From positions 4,124,001 to 4,188,000 of the forward strand of contig NZ_CP060388.1 in NCBI RefSeq assembly GCF_014280435.1: a DNA stretch of 64,000 nucleotides, given 5' to 3'. Below the pieces are notes generated by a model. That model was not told the DNA's origin. It worked only from the letters and a program-made list of their open reading frames with translations, and ran no database searches. The DNA comes from Sphingobium sp. KCTC 72723. GTDB taxonomy: Bacteria > Pseudomonadota > Alphaproteobacteria > Sphingomonadales > Sphingomonadaceae. Made by a program: the position numbers and the translations under genes. This document shows, one piece after another, positions 1-9,639 of the stretch (positions are counted from its first letter, which is position 1; every line of letters starts with the position of its first letter).

Positions 1-1
1 C

Positions 2-226
2 AATGCCGAAGTGGATGGCGAACGGCTGGAAGAGGTTGCCGGACCCGACGAGGCGGGGCGTCAATTGCTGGCACAGGCGGCTGCTGCGATGAAGCTGTCG
101 GCGCGGGGTTATACCCGCGTCCTGCGGGTTGCCCGCACCATTGCCGATCTGGCTGGCGCGGAGCGGGTAGGGCGGGTGCATATCGCCGAAGCGCTCAGCT
201 ATCGCCGCCGTCCGCCGGTGAATTGA
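2..226 (+). CDS. comM: ComM/YifB-family Mg-chelatase-like AAA ATPase, C-terminal end (partial)
   Basis: This reading frame is open at the left edge, so only the last 74 residues are present. The tail matches the C-terminal helical region of ComM/YifB proteins: the LSARGYTRVLRVARTIADLA stretch and the later HIAEALSYRR motif are typical. ComM-type proteins are AAA+ hexameric helicases that promote branch migration during integration of taken-up DNA. The ATPase domain lies outside the window, so function rests on the family. No downstream partner is seen on the same strand; the next genes run the other way. Confidence 0.85.
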   Translation, partial: NAEVDGERLEEVAGPDEAGRQLLAQAAAAMKLSARGYTRVLRVARTIADLAGAERVGRVHIAEALSYRRRPPVN

Positions 227-230
227 AAGC

Positions 231-341
231 TCAGGGGAGCGGCTTGACGCTGAACAGCGTGAAAAAACCGATGGCGACCCCACCCAACGCAAAGCCGATC
301 AGGAAGCGGCGAATATCGGGCCAGAAATCAGGCGTTTCCAC
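231..341 (-). CDS. possible 36-residue single-span membrane mini-protein
   Basis: A short minus-strand frame begins with GTG, with GGGGAG nine bases upstream as a good ribosome site. It encodes an acidic start (VETPDFWPDIRR), then one hydrophobic helix with a small-residue core (FALGGVAIGFF), and ends KPLP. It lies downstream of the bactofilin gene on the same strand and could be the last gene of the M23 peptidase-bactofilin operon. The open frame extends upstream through a His/Asp-rich segment into the end of the bactofilin gene, but no better start is visible there. The product is unknown and conservation has not been tested. Confidence 0.4.
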   Translation of the reverse strand: METPDFWPDIRRFLIGFALGGVAIGFFTLFSVKPLP

Positions 342-414
342 AGCATCCGTCTCCCCATCATGATGATGGTGGGGCGTATCGCGGGCGCTGCCCTCTATCC
401 AGTGACAAATATGG

Positions 415-834
415 TTAGCCGCTCTCGTTCGCGATCAGCTTGAGTTCGGCGACGGGGGCATTGTCCTTATGCGTGAAATGCCCCTCGATCCGGCTGCCCG
501 GTTCGATCGTGATGCGTTCGTAACGCACGTCGCCGGTAATCCGGGCGGTGCTTTCCACGACCAGTTCTTCCGCTGTGATCGACCCGTCGACCAGTCCAGC
601 CAGCCGCGCGCTCTGCGCTGTGACATGGCCGCATATGCGACTGTCTGGTCCCTGCACCAGCGCGGCGCAGCTGATGTCGCCTTCAACTACGCCATCGACA
701 TGCAGGTCGACCGATGCCGACAGGTTGCCGCTGATCGTGACGTCGCCGCCGATCAGCGAAAAGGGCGTGTGCTTAGCCCCGGTTGCCGACATCGGCGAAC
801 CGGGCCTTGGCGATTTGCTGGACTTGGAGAACAT
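415..834 (-). CDS. bactofilin family cytoskeletal protein
   Basis: This 139-residue protein has the bactofilin beta-helix core: repeating short strands such as VDLHVDGVVEGDI and ARLAGLVDGSITAEELVVE. The disordered, Ser/Pro/Lys-rich N terminus is usual for the family. Bactofilins polymerise without nucleotide into membrane-associated scaffolds for local peptidoglycan work. I placed the start at MFSKSSKS because GGAGG lies nine bases upstream; a longer frame exists but its extra residues do not look like protein. The gene overlaps the end of the upstream M23 peptidase gene by 62 bases, so the two are probably co-translated. Coupling of a bactofilin to an M23 (LmdC-like) peptidase is a recurring arrangement and supports a role in cell shape. 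Confidence 0.9.
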   Translation of the reverse strand: MFSKSSKSPRPGSPMSATGAKHTPFSLIGGDVTISGNLSASVDLHVDGVVEGDISCAALVQGPDSRICGHVTAQSARLAGLVDGSITAEELVVESTARITGDVRYERITIEPGSRIEGHFTHKDNAPVAELKLIANESG

Positions 835-1954
835 CTTGGGCAGCCTCCAGAAAACGGCGGGGGTTGATCGCCTGGCCATTCAGCCGGACTTCGAAATGCA
901 AGTGAGTGCCGGTCGATCGGCCAGTCGATCCCATGCGACCGATCGTGTCACCGCGCGCGACGGTCTGGCCCACGCGGCTGGCATAGCCGGACAGATGGGC
1001 GTAGCGAGTCATCAGGCCGTTGCCATGTTCGACTTCGACGACATTGCCATAGCCTTGACGCTGGCCGACATAGCCGACCTTGCCACCGGCAGCGGACAGG
1101 ATCGGCTGACCATAGCTGCCGGGAAAGTCGATCCCTGCATGGAAGGCGGCGTGACCGTTGAACGGATCGCGGCGATAGCCATAGGAACTGGTCTGCATGG
1201 GCGCGGTGGTGGGCTTTCCCGATGGAATCGCCATCAGGCTGCGTTCCAGAAACTCCATACGGGCCAGCGCGCCAGCCAATTCTTCCAGCTCGCCGGTCAT
1301 GGCCCCCTTGTCGCCTTTCCATGGCACGAAGGGACCGCCCTGCGCCTGTGCAGCGCTACGGGCCAGGCTGTCGGGATTAAGGCCGAAACTGCGGATCGCG
1401 GCAGCGGCCTTGTCGGCCCGTCGCTCGACCGCACTGGTCAGCATCAGCGCGAAATGGCGCTGCCGTTCGGCCAGGCGCATCAGTGGTGCAGCTTCCGGGG
1501 CCATGCTGATTTTTGCGTTCAGCTTGCCTTTTTCTTGGGCTTTTGCCGGTGCGATCAGCTCTGCGCCGCTGGAATTGCTCTCCTCCGACCCGAAGTGGGT
1601 CTTGTAGAGATCGTCCATGAAATCCTGGCGCGCTTTCAGATCCTGCGCCAAATCCTCGACCGAATCGCGATAGTCGGCCACCTTGTTTGCGCTGCTGGCA
1701 ACGGCCTTGCCCTGCTGGGCCAGCATCGCGCGTTCCTGCGCGACCGAGGCACTGTTGGCTACCATGGCCAGCGTTGCGGCACCCCAACCTACCAATGCAG
1801 TCGAGACGATAGCGATGGTTGCCAGCTGGACACGACGAGAGATGCGCAGAAAACGCACTTGCCCGCCCGAACGGAGAAAAACCTCCCGCTCAGGACAAAT
1901 GGCGTTCAATCGCGCCCGGAGAGCGACAGCTCCCTTGATGGTTTTTCGAGACAA
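773..1954 (-). CDS. membrane-anchored M23 family metallopeptidase
   Basis: A 393-residue protein with a basic cytoplasmic N terminus, one membrane span near residues 42-65, a helical, probably coiled-coil periplasmic stretch, and a C-terminal LytM/M23 domain. The zinc ligands are visible: HAGIDF (His272, Asp276) and HLHFE (His351, His353), with another catalytic-type His at about 320 (AHLS). All catalytic motifs are intact, so the protein is likely an active peptidoglycan endopeptidase acting in the periplasm. Its gene runs into the bactofilin gene, which suggests that the bactofilin positions or controls the enzyme. It is the first gene of this minus-strand operon; upstream is a convergent gap to the GGDEF-EAL gene. 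Confidence 0.9.
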   Translation of the reverse strand: MSRKTIKGAVALRARLNAICPEREVFLRSGGQVRFLRISRRVQLATIAIVSTALVGWGAATLAMVANSASVAQERAMLAQQGKAVASSANKVADYRDSVEDLAQDLKARQDFMDDLYKTHFGSEESNSSGAELIAPAKAQEKGKLNAKISMAPEAAPLMRLAERQRHFALMLTSAVERRADKAAAAIRSFGLNPDSLARSAAQAQGGPFVPWKGDKGAMTGELEELAGALARMEFLERSLMAIPSGKPTTAPMQTSSYGYRRDPFNGHAAFHAGIDFPGSYGQPILSAAGGKVGYVGQRQGYGNVVEVEHGNGLMTRYAHLSGYASRVGQTVARGDTIGRMGSTGRSTGTHLHFEVRLNGQAINPRRFLEAAQDVLQVQQIAKARFADVGNRG

Positions 1955-2116
1955 TGGCGACCCCGTGGCTCTTTTCGAGTCGGGCCGTTAGCAAAGCTTT
2001 GCCTTTCGCGCGAATCCGTCGTTGCGGACTCGTGACGAGTCGAAGGCGAAGTGGGACGAAATGATTGATTTGCGATTTTGTTCCAGGCTGCGCGAAAAAT
2101 TTTCTTCGGCGTTGGG

Positions 2117-4399
2117 CTAGGAGCGCTGCTTGCGTCTTTCCTGTTCCAGCAATGCCATTACCGCTGGCGCTGGCATGGCTGCGCCAAAGTGGAAGCCCTG
2201 GCCGTAATGGCACCCGCCCGCGCGCAGATAGTCCAGTTGGTGGCGGTTCTCGACCCCTTCGGCTACGGTGCGGATACCCAGGCTGTAAGCGAGGTTGAGG
2301 ACAGTGCGGACAATCGCGGCGTCGTCCGGGTCGGTTTCCAGGTCGCGCACGAAGCGCTGGTCGATCTTGATGATGTCGATCGGAAACTGTTTGAGATGGG
2401 AGAGAGAAGCGTAGCCGGTGCCGAAATCGTCCAGAGCAATCGCGATGCCTGCGTCGCTCAGGCGATGCAGGGCGATGCTGACCCGTTCTGCATTGCGGCC
2501 AAGAAAGACTGACTCCGTCACTTCCACTTCCAGGGCGGAGGGCGGCAGCCCCGCCTGTTCCAGCCGTTCGATCAATCGTCCGGCGAAATCATCGTCATTG
2601 AGGTCGGCGCCCGACAAATTGAAGGCAATCGGTCCGGCAGTAAGGCCTGCGTCGCGCCAGCGGCGACAATCGACGATGATGCCCTCGATCATCTGCCATG
2701 TAATCATCGGGCCAAGTTCTGGATGTTCGAACGCGGCGGCGACATCTGCCGGCATGATGATCGTGCCGTCGGCCGTCGGGCAACGGAACAGTGCTTCGAA
2801 CCCGACGACGGCGCCGGTGTCGAGCGCGACCTTGGGTTGATACCAGGGGCAGGGGCGCTCCTGCGTCAGGATGTGCCGGGCGCGATCCAGCATTGCGCTC
2901 TCCTGCTCCCAACTGTCCAGCAGTTCTGGGCCGAACAGCATGGCGCGTCCACGGCCATTGTTCTTCGCGTGATACAGCGCAATGTCGGCATGTTTGACGA
3001 GCGCGGCGACATCTTCGCCATGGTCGGGAAACAGCGCCACACCAATGCTGACACGACATTCGATCGGCCTTCCGCGATAGCTGAGCGGTGCGTGAAGATG
3101 TTCTGTGATCCGGGTCAGAATCGGCTGAAGCGCGTCTGCATCGGGCAGGCGGGTCAGCAGCACGGCAAATTCGTCCCCGCCCATGCGCGCCACCAGGTCG
3201 CCCGGTCGCAGCGCGTTGCGCAACCGCCCCGCGACCGCGCACAGCAGGGCGTCACCTGCATCATGGCCCGCCATGTCGTTGACGCGCTTGAATTCATCCA
3301 GGTCGAGCAGCAGTACGGCCAGTTGCGCCCGCGCGACTGAGGCAGCCGTCGCCTGCGTTACCGCCGCCATGAAATGGGCGCGATTGGCCAGGCCCGTCAG
3401 CGCATCGGTCATGGCCAGCTGTTCCAGATGCCGCTCGGCTTCCTTGCGTTCGGTGATGTCCACTACGCTGGTCATGAAACAAGGTTCGCCGTCGATCACG
3501 ATGGGCCGGGAAGACAGCAGCGCATTGCGAATGGCCCCATCGGCCCGGTGCAATCTACACTCGAAATTATCGATCATTTCGCCGCGCTGGAGAATTTCGA
3601 ACAATTGGTCGCGCACCGGCAAATCGACATAAGTCTGTTCTACATGCTCCAACGGTACGTCCCGCCCGGCGGCATAGGCTGCCGTAGCCGCCTGGTTAAG
3701 GCGCAGGACGCTTCCATCATAACGTGTCACGAGCAGTGGCAACGGAACGGCCATGAACATGCGTTCCAGCGTATCCCGGCTGTTGGCCAGCGCCGCTTGC
3801 GCCGCTTGTGCCGCCTTACCAGCCAGCCACTCCTGTCGCTGAAGCCGATTGCTGCGCGCAATGGCGATCCACATGCCGCAATGAAGCATCAGCACGGCCA
3901 TGATCATCCCCGGCGTCGTCGGTGCAAGCGGGGCAGGGGTGATATAGCCAATGAGCAGCAGTATACCGCAGACCACGCCGCCGCCGGCATTGCCACGAAA
4001 ACTGGTGGGGACGACCAGATAATATACCAGTGGCAGCATCACCATCACGAACACCGCAATGTCGCTTCGCGAACTGACCAGAAAGGCGACGCCGATTGCG
4101 GTGACGGCCTGCCAGCCCGCACAGATCCGTTCGACCGCAGCAAAGCTGTGTATCCGGCGGCACAGAAATACGCATAATAGCGAACATAGTATCACGGCGA
4201 CGCGGGCCGGAACGGCAACCCAGAAATGCGGCGTGCCGAAAAAACGCCAATCACTTAGCAGGAACAGGCTATTGAGGATGGCCGACAGCAAGAACAGGGT
4301 GCGCGCATGGCGACGCGATTCTGGCAGGCGCTCCGTCTGGAACGCTGCTTCCTTCGTGCGGTGGCGAAACTCGCCGCTGATGGTCGAAAATGCGTTCAT
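2117..4399 (-). CDS. membrane PAS-GGDEF-EAL cyclic-di-GMP enzyme
   Basis: About 760 residues. The first third carries five or six hydrophobic segments (for example ILNSLFLLSDWRFF, AVILCSLLCVFLC, FVMVMLPLVYYLVV), making an integral-membrane sensor. A PAS domain with the closing DITERKEAERHLEQLAMTD linker follows, then a GGDEF domain with an intact MGGDEFAVLL signature, and an EAL domain with FEALFRC, EVTESVF, DDFGTGYASL and KIDQRFV. Both catalytic motifs look intact, so the protein may make and degrade cyclic-di-GMP, or one domain may regulate the other. I prefer the start at MNAFSTISG; the in-frame upstream extension is not protein-like. No strong ribosome site is seen at either. It is divergent from rpsL and appears monocistronic. 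Confidence 0.9.
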   Translation of the reverse strand: MNAFSTISGEFRHRTKEAAFQTERLPESRRHARTLFLLSAILNSLFLLSDWRFFGTPHFWVAVPARVAVILCSLLCVFLCRRIHSFAAVERICAGWQAVTAIGVAFLVSSRSDIAVFVMVMLPLVYYLVVPTSFRGNAGGGVVCGILLLIGYITPAPLAPTTPGMIMAVLMLHCGMWIAIARSNRLQRQEWLAGKAAQAAQAALANSRDTLERMFMAVPLPLLVTRYDGSVLRLNQAATAAYAAGRDVPLEHVEQTYVDLPVRDQLFEILQRGEMIDNFECRLHRADGAIRNALLSSRPIVIDGEPCFMTSVVDITERKEAERHLEQLAMTDALTGLANRAHFMAAVTQATAASVARAQLAVLLLDLDEFKRVNDMAGHDAGDALLCAVAGRLRNALRPGDLVARMGGDEFAVLLTRLPDADALQPILTRITEHLHAPLSYRGRPIECRVSIGVALFPDHGEDVAALVKHADIALYHAKNNGRGRAMLFGPELLDSWEQESAMLDRARHILTQERPCPWYQPKVALDTGAVVGFEALFRCPTADGTIIMPADVAAAFEHPELGPMITWQMIEGIIVDCRRWRDAGLTAGPIAFNLSGADLNDDDFAGRLIERLEQAGLPPSALEVEVTESVFLGRNAERVSIALHRLSDAGIAIALDDFGTGYASLSHLKQFPIDIIKIDQRFVRDLETDPDDAAIVRTVLNLAYSLGIRTVAEGVENRHQLDYLRAGGCHYGQGFHFGAAMPAPAVMALLEQERRKQRS

Positions 4400-4524
4400 G
4401 CCCGGTCCATGGCAAACGCCCTTGTGGCGTCCTTGCCAAACTAGCGTCGCCAGGGTTAGCAATTCCCTAACCAGCGGAGCGGACAGGTTCCGCTTCTGGC
4501 AGCCGTCATGCGTCGGGACCGTGC

Positions 4525-4553
4525 TTGACCCTCTGCCACTGCATCGCTATAGG
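4525..4553 (+). promoter_or_regulatory. sigma70-type promoter for the rpsL operon
   Basis: The -35 hexamer TTGACC and the -10 hexamer TATAGG are separated by exactly 17 bases, about 210 bases before rpsL. It is the best promoter-like match in the gap between the GGDEF-EAL gene and rpsL, which otherwise shows no gene. The long leader leaves room for regulation, but I see no strong hairpin in it. The assignment is by sequence only. Confidence 0.55.
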
Positions 4554-4764
4554 CCCGCCTGCCCAGCGGTCTGTCGCACGAGGATTCGTCCTTCCGCGCC
4601 ATTCCACCGAGGCAAACACAGAGCTGAACATTACCGGGTGTTCTTGTGGTTCCAGAGGGCGTTTCGTCCGCTGGAGCTTTTGCCGTTTGGACGCGATATG
4701 CTGTCCCGATGGCGCAGAAAGCGGGAATGCCACGGTAAAGTAACTGAAAAAGGTGAAGGGCTTC

Positions 4765-5136
4765 ATGCCAACAATCAACCAGCTGGTCCGCAAGGGCCGC
4801 GATCCGCAGAAGGCCAAGTCCAAGGTCCCTGCGATGGAAGCCAACCCGCAAAAGCGCGGTGTTTGCACGCGCGTCTATACGACGACTCCGAAGAAGCCGA
4901 ACTCGGCGCTTCGTAAGGTTGCCAAGGTTCGCCTGGTCAACCAGCGCGAAGTCATCACCTATATTCCTGGTGAAGGCCATAACCTTCAGGAACATAGCGT
5001 CGTGCTGATCCGTGGCGGTCGTGTGCGAGATCTTCCGGGCGTGCGTTACCACGTTCTTCGCGGCGTTCTGGATACCCAGGGCGTCAAGGATCGCAAGCAG
5101 AGCCGTTCCAAATACGGCGCCAAGCGTCCTAAGTAA
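4765..5136 (+). CDS. rpsL: 30S ribosomal protein S12
   Basis: A 123-residue protein starting [12 protein letters not shown], the near-universal S12 start; the longer in-frame start MKGF is rejected. Conserved segments include [15 protein letters not shown] and the [20 protein letters not shown] decoding-centre loop. K43-type and K88-type lysines in the streptomycin-sensitive regions are present in their normal context, so the allele looks wild type. S12 sits at the decoding site of the 30S subunit. It is the first gene of the str operon; rpoB and rpoC do not directly precede it in this genome. Confidence 0.98.
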   Translation: MPTINQLVRKGRDPQKAKSKVPAMEANPQKRGVCTRVYTTTPKKPNSALRKVAKVRLVNQREVITYIPGEGHNLQEHSVVLIRGGRVRDLPGVRYHVLRGVLDTQGVKDRKQSRSKYGAKRPK

Positions 5137-5149
5137 GGGAGACTAAAAT

Positions 5150-5620
5150 ATGTCACGTCGTCGTCGCCCCGAAAAGCGCATCATTCTGCCCGATCCCAAA
5201 TATGGCGATCAGGTTCTGTCGAAGTTCATGAACTCCATCATGCAGGACGGCAAGAAAGCCGTTGCTGAATCGATCGTTTATGGCGCTCTTGAATCCGTAG
5301 AGGCTCGCGCCAAGAAGGATCCGATCGGCATGTTCCATGATGCGCTGAACAACATCAAGCCTGGCATCGAAGTGCGTAGTCGCCGAGTCGGCGGTGCGAC
5401 CTATCAGGTTCCCGTCGAAGTGCGTCCTGAACGTTCGCAGGCTCTGGCCATCCGCTGGCTGATCACCGCTGCGCGCAATCGCAGCGAGACGACCATGGCG
5501 GCTCGCCTGTCCGGCGAGTTGATGGATGCTGCCAACAACCGTGGCAATGCGGTCAAGAAGCGTGAAGACACGCACCGGATGGCGGAAGCCAACCGCGCCT
5601 TCTCGCACTACCGCTGGTAA
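5150..5620 (+). CDS. rpsG: 30S ribosomal protein S7
   Basis: A 156-residue protein with the standard S7 start ([10 protein letters not shown]) and the [15 protein letters not shown] segment, followed by the [13 protein letters not shown] loop and the [11 protein letters not shown] end. S7 nucleates assembly of the 30S head by binding the 3' major domain of 16S rRNA. A GGGAGA ribosome site lies just before ATG. The gene follows rpsL by 13 bases and is followed by a hairpin and a gap of about 160 bases before fusA. Confidence 0.98.
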   Translation: MSRRRRPEKRIILPDPKYGDQVLSKFMNSIMQDGKKAVAESIVYGALESVEARAKKDPIGMFHDALNNIKPGIEVRSRRVGGATYQVPVEVRPERSQALAIRWLITAARNRSETTMAARLSGELMDAANNRGNAVKKREDTHRMAEANRAFSHYRW

Positions 5621-5625
5621 AGGAC

Positions 5626-5649
5626 TGGCGGGCGTTTCGATGCCCGCCA
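5626..5649 (+). promoter_or_regulatory. hairpin after rpsG
   Basis: A perfect 8-bp stem, TGGCGGGC with GCCCGCCA, closes an 8-base loop six bases after the rpsG stop. No run of T follows, so it is not a classical intrinsic terminator. It may protect the rpsL-rpsG message end or be a processing site before fusA. Confidence 0.5.
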
Positions 5650-5779
5650 TGTCATCCGGTTTCAAAAATTGGTCCGTTCGCCGGGGGTGTCTACCCATGG
5701 CGGACGGATTGGTTTAGGGGCCAAGCGCAAGACTTTCACGAATCCCCAACCGCCGGCGCACCGGCAACGGAGAAGCATC

Positions 5780-7852
5780 ATGGCCCGCAGCCATCCGCTC
5801 GAAAAATATCGCAATTTCGGTATTATGGCGCACATTGACGCCGGCAAGACCACCACGACCGAGCGTATCCTTTACTACACCGGCAAGTCCTACAAGATCG
5901 GCGAAGTCCATGACGGCGCTGCGACCATGGACTGGATGGAGCAGGAGCAGGAGCGTGGTATCACCATCACGTCGGCTGCGACCACCTGCATCTGGAACGA
6001 TCACCGCCTGAACATCATCGACACTCCTGGCCACGTCGACTTCACCATCGAAGTCGAACGTTCGCTGCGCGTGCTTGATGGCGCGGTCGCCGCATTTGAC
6101 GGCGTTGCTGGTGTTGAGCCGCAGTCGGAGACGGTGTGGCGCCAGGCGGACAAGTATAAAGTCCCGCGCATGTGCTTCATCAACAAGCTCGACCGCACCG
6201 GCGCCAATTTCTATTATTGCGTTCAGACGATCATCGATCGTCTGGGTGCCACGCCTGCCGTTCTTTACCTGCCCATCGGCGCAGAGTCGGAATTCCGGGG
6301 TCTGGTCGATCTGGTCGAAAATCGCGCGATCATCTGGAAGGATGAAAATCTCGGCGCGGAATTCTCCTATGAAGAGATTCCCGACGATCTGGCCGACAAG
6401 GCTGCGGAATATCGCGAAAAGCTGATCGAACTGGCTGTTGAGCAGGACGATGCGGCAATGGAGGCCTATCTCGAAGGCAACCTGCCCGACGTCGCCACGC
6501 TGAAGGCACTGATCCGCAAGGGTACGCTGGCGCAGGCATTCGTGCCGGTGCTGTGTGGTTCGGCGTTCAAGAACAAGGGCGTTCAGCCCCTGCTCGACGC
6601 CGTTGTCGATTATCTGCCTTCGCCGCTCGACATTCAGGACGTGCAGGGCATCAACCCTGATAATGATCAGCCCGACAGCCGTGCAACGTCTGACGAAGCG
6701 CCCTTCTCCGGCCTCGCGTTCAAGATCATGAACGATCCGTTCGTCGGCTCGCTGACGTTCCTGCGCGTCTATTCCGGCACCCTGACCAAGGGCACCTATC
6801 TGAACTCGGTCAAGGACAAGAAGGAAAAGATCGGTCGTATGCTCCTCATGCACGCGAACTCGCGTGAGGACATCGATGCAGCCTATGCGGGCGACATCGT
6901 CGCACTGGCCGGCATGAAGGAAACCACCACCGGGGATACGCTGTGTGCCGAGCGCCAGCCGATCATTCTGGAACGGATGGAATTTCCTGAGCCGGTCATC
7001 GAATTGTCGGTGGAACCCAAGACCAAGGCCGACCAGGAAAAGATGGGCGTCGCGCTCAATCGTCTGGCTGCCGAGGATCCGTCCTTCCGCGTTTCGACCG
7101 ATCACGAATCGGGTCAGACGATCATCAAGGGCATGGGTGAACTTCACCTCGAAATCCTGGTCGACCGCATGAAGCGCGAGTTCAAGGTCGAGGCGAATGT
7201 CGGCGCCCCGCAGGTCGCCTATCGCGAGTATCTGGGTAAGGCCGTCGACGTCGATTATACCCACAAGAAGCAGTCGGGCGGCACTGGCCAGTTCGGCCGC
7301 ATCAAGGTGAAGGTCAATCCGGGTGAACGCGGTTCGGGGATCATCTTCAAGGATGAAATCAAGGGCGGCAATATTCCCAAGGAATATATCCCGGCGATTG
7401 AAAAGGGTATGCGCGAAACGGCAGCAACCGGATCGCTGATCGGCTTCCCGATCATCGATTTTGAAATCCTGCTGTATGACGGCGCTTACCATGACGTCGA
7501 TTCGTCCGCTCTGGCGTTCGAAATCACTGGTCGCGCTGCAATGCGTGAAGTGTCGCAGAAGGCTGGCATCAAGCTGCTTGAGCCGATCATGAAGGTCGAA
7601 GTCGTTTCTCCCGAAGAATATCTGGGCGACGTCATCGGCGACATGAACAGCCGCCGTGGCCAGATCCAGGGCACCGACACGCGCGGCAATGCGCAGGTTG
7701 TCGAGGCGATGGTCCCATTGGCCAACATGTTCGGCTATGTGAACTCGCTGCGCTCCTTTACCCAGGGCCGCGCGAACTATTCCATGACCTTCTCGCACTA
7801 TGACGAAGTGCCGCAGAATGTTGCGGACGAGGTTAAGGCTAAGATGGCCTGA
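5780..7852 (+). CDS. fusA: translation elongation factor G
   Basis: A 690-residue translational GTPase. G motifs are intact: [19 protein letters not shown] (G1), [20 protein letters not shown] (G3) and NKLDRTGA (G4). Domains II-V follow, with the [18 protein letters not shown] segment typical of domain IV. EF-G drives ribosomal translocation and, with RRF, recycling. I chose the start [12 protein letters not shown] with GGAGAAG upstream; a 37-residue longer frame is not protein-like. Located between rpsG and tuf in the usual str order. A very long antisense frame covers the gene but is a codon-bias shadow. Confidence 0.98.
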   Translation: MARSHPLEKYRNFGIMAHIDAGKTTTTERILYYTGKSYKIGEVHDGAATMDWMEQEQERGITITSAATTCIWNDHRLNIIDTPGHVDFTIEVERSLRVLDGAVAAFDGVAGVEPQSETVWRQADKYKVPRMCFINKLDRTGANFYYCVQTIIDRLGATPAVLYLPIGAESEFRGLVDLVENRAIIWKDENLGAEFSYEEIPDDLADKAAEYREKLIELAVEQDDAAMEAYLEGNLPDVATLKALIRKGTLAQAFVPVLCGSAFKNKGVQPLLDAVVDYLPSPLDIQDVQGINPDNDQPDSRATSDEAPFSGLAFKIMNDPFVGSLTFLRVYSGTLTKGTYLNSVKDKKEKIGRMLLMHANSREDIDAAYAGDIVALAGMKETTTGDTLCAERQPIILERMEFPEPVIELSVEPKTKADQEKMGVALNRLAAEDPSFRVSTDHESGQTIIKGMGELHLEILVDRMKREFKVEANVGAPQVAYREYLGKAVDVDYTHKKQSGGTGQFGRIKVKVNPGERGSGIIFKDEIKGGNIPKEYIPAIEKGMRETAATGSLIGFPIIDFEILLYDGAYHDVDSSALAFEITGRAAMREVSQKAGIKLLEPIMKVEVVSPEEYLGDVIGDMNSRRGQIQGTDTRGNAQVVEAMVPLANMFGYVNSLRSFTQGRANYSMTFSHYDEVPQNVADEVKAKMA

Positions 7853-7859
7853 TGTTTTC

Positions 7860-7891
7860 CCTGACCGACCCGGTCGAACGGGTCGGTTAGG
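7860..7891 (+). promoter_or_regulatory. strong hairpin after fusA
   Basis: A 13-bp stem (CCTGACCGACCCG with CGGGTCGGTTAGG, one G-T pair) with a 6-base loop starts a few bases after the fusA stop. The downstream bases are T-rich but not a clean T run. It may be a weak terminator or a stabiliser of the fusA message that lets tuf be expressed separately. Confidence 0.55.
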
Positions 7892-7922
7892 GCTGGTATT
7901 CTGTAAATTTGCTGCTATGGAC

Positions 7923-7939
7923 GCGCCTTCGCAAGGCGC
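7923..7939 (+). promoter_or_regulatory. hairpin in the tuf leader
   Basis: GCGCCTT, a three-base loop CGC, and AAGGCGC form a perfect 7-bp stem about 47 bases before the tuf start. With the hairpin after fusA it makes the fusA-tuf gap strongly structured. Its function is unknown. Confidence 0.4.
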
Positions 7940-7985
7940 GGCCGAGCGGTCAAACCCATCGGATTTGATTAGAAGGTAGGATAAA

Positions 7986-9176
7986 ATGGCGAAAGCTAAG
8001 TTTGAGCGGACGAAGCCGCATTGCAACATCGGCACCATCGGTCACGTTGACCATGGCAAGACCTCGCTGACCGCAGCGATCACGAAAGTGCTGGCCGAAA
8101 CCGGCGGCGCGACTTTCACGAGCTATGACAATATCGACAAGGCGCCTGAAGAGCGCGAGCGCGGCATCACCATTTCGACCGCCCACGTCGAATATGAAAC
8201 CGAAGCGCGCCACTATGCGCACGTCGACTGCCCCGGCCATGCTGACTATGTGAAGAACATGATCACCGGTGCCGCGCAGATGGATGGCGCGATCCTGGTC
8301 GTGTCGGCCACCGATGGTCCGATGCCCCAGACCCGTGAGCACATTCTGCTCGCCAAGCAGGTCGGCGTTCCCCAGCTGGTTGTGTTCATGAACAAGGTCG
8401 ATCTGGTCGACGACGCTGAAATCCTCGAACTGGTCGAGCTGGAAATTCGCGAACTGCTCAGCAGCTACGATTTCGACGGCGACAACATCCCCGTCATCCC
8501 TGGTTCGGCTGTTGCCGCACTTCAGGACAAGACGCCTGAGATCGGCCATGACGCCGTTCTCAAGCTGATGGAAGCTGTCGATACCTGGATCCCGCAGCCT
8601 GAGCGCCCTGTCGACAAGCCCTTCCTGATGCCCATCGAGGACGTGTTCTCGATCTCGGGTCGTGGTACAGTTGTTACCGGCCGCGTCGAAACCGGCATCG
8701 TCAAGGTTGGTGAAGAAGTCGAAATCGTCGGCATCAAAGATACCCGCAAGACCACCGTCACGGGCGTTGAAATGTTCCGCAAGCTGCTCGACGAAGGTCG
8801 TGCAGGCGACAACATCGGCGCGCTGGTTCGTGGCGTTGGTCGTGAAGACGTTGAGCGTGGTCAGGTTCTGGCCAAGCCCGGTTCGGTTACGCCGCACACG
8901 GAATTCGACGCAGAAATCTATGTGCTGTCGAAGGAAGAAGGCGGTCGTCACACGCCGTTCTTTGCGAACTATCGTCCGCAATTCTACTTCCGCACCACGG
9001 ACGTCACCGGCGAAGTCATCCTGCCAGAAGGCACCGAGATGGTCATGCCCGGCGACAATGTGAAGCTCAACATCAAGCTCATCGCGCCGATCGCGATGGA
9101 CTCCGGTCTGCGCTTCGCAATTCGTGAAGGCGGTCGTACCGTCGGCGCAGGGGTTGTCGGAACGATCTCGAAGTAA
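7986..9176 (+). CDS. tuf: translation elongation factor Tu
   Basis: A 396-residue protein of normal length. G motifs: [18 protein letters not shown] (G1), [12 protein letters not shown] (G3), NKVD (G4), SGSAV-like SA motif (G5). The effector segment [16 protein letters not shown] is intact. Domains II and III include the [11 protein letters not shown] and FRTTDVTG motifs. EF-Tu brings aminoacyl-tRNA to the ribosome. Ribosome site AAGGTAGG precedes the start. It is separated from fusA by a structured gap and followed by a perfect intrinsic terminator, so tuf ends the str transcription unit. Confidence 0.98.
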   Translation: MAKAKFERTKPHCNIGTIGHVDHGKTSLTAAITKVLAETGGATFTSYDNIDKAPEERERGITISTAHVEYETEARHYAHVDCPGHADYVKNMITGAAQMDGAILVVSATDGPMPQTREHILLAKQVGVPQLVVFMNKVDLVDDAEILELVELEIRELLSSYDFDGDNIPVIPGSAVAALQDKTPEIGHDAVLKLMEAVDTWIPQPERPVDKPFLMPIEDVFSISGRGTVVTGRVETGIVKVGEEVEIVGIKDTRKTTVTGVEMFRKLLDEGRAGDNIGALVRGVGREDVERGQVLAKPGSVTPHTEFDAEIYVLSKEEGGRHTPFFANYRPQFYFRTTDVTGEVILPEGTEMVMPGDNVKLNIKLIAPIAMDSGLRFAIREGGRTVGAGVVGTISK

Positions 9177-9187
9177 TATAGAAACGC

Positions 9188-9226
9188 AGCGGCGCGAATC
9201 GTCTGATTCGCGCCGCTCAGTTTTTT
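9188..9226 (+). terminator. intrinsic terminator after tuf
   Basis: AGCGGCGCGAATC and GATTCGCGCCGCT form a perfect 13-bp stem with a GTCT loop, followed by CAG and TTTTTT. This is the clearest terminator in the window and ends the str operon before rpsJ. Confidence 0.93.
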
Positions 9227-9320
9227 CGCCGCCCCGGATCGTCCTTCTCCCGCTCGACAGAGCTAGAAGGGCAATGAGCGGGGTGGTTTGTTTTTGGCTC
9301 TTTCGCATCGGTAGTAGGAC

Positions 9321-9629
9321 ATGGACAGCAACATCCGCATTCGCCTCAAGGCGTTCGATCATCGCGTGCTCGATCAGGCGACCGGCGACATCGCCGACAC
9401 CGCCCGCCGCACCGGCGCCCTCATTCGTGGCCCCATTCCTCTTCCGACGCGTATCGAAAAGTTCACGGTCAACCGTGGACCTCACGTCGACAAGAAGTCG
9501 CGTGAACAGTTTGAGGTCCGCACCTACAAGCGTATGCTTGACATTGTGCAGCCTACGCCCCAGACGGTCGACGCGCTGATGAAGCTGGATCTGGCTGCTG
9601 GCGTGAACGTCGAGATTAAGCTGGCCTGA
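9321..9629 (+). CDS. rpsJ: 30S ribosomal protein S10
   Basis: A 102-residue S10 with the conserved [10 protein letters not shown] start and [20 protein letters not shown] segment. S10 binds 16S rRNA in the head and, as NusE, pairs with NusB in antitermination. It lies in its own segment: a strong terminator precedes it after tuf and a 258-base structured gap with a second terminator-like hairpin separates it from rplC. The short gap after the tuf terminator must hold its promoter, but I cannot assign hexamers with confidence. Confidence 0.98.
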   Translation: MDSNIRIRLKAFDHRVLDQATGDIADTARRTGALIRGPIPLPTRIEKFTVNRGPHVDKKSREQFEVRTYKRMLDIVQPTPQTVDALMKLDLAAGVNVEIKLA

Positions 9630-9639
9630 GCTGGCAAGT

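Noticed and set aside
5714..8038. 774-codon antisense frame over fusA
   Set aside because: Phase mirrors the GC3 bias of fusA; the protein has no family features and no ribosome site.
7950..9485. 511-codon antisense frame over tuf
   Set aside because: Shadow of a highly biased gene.
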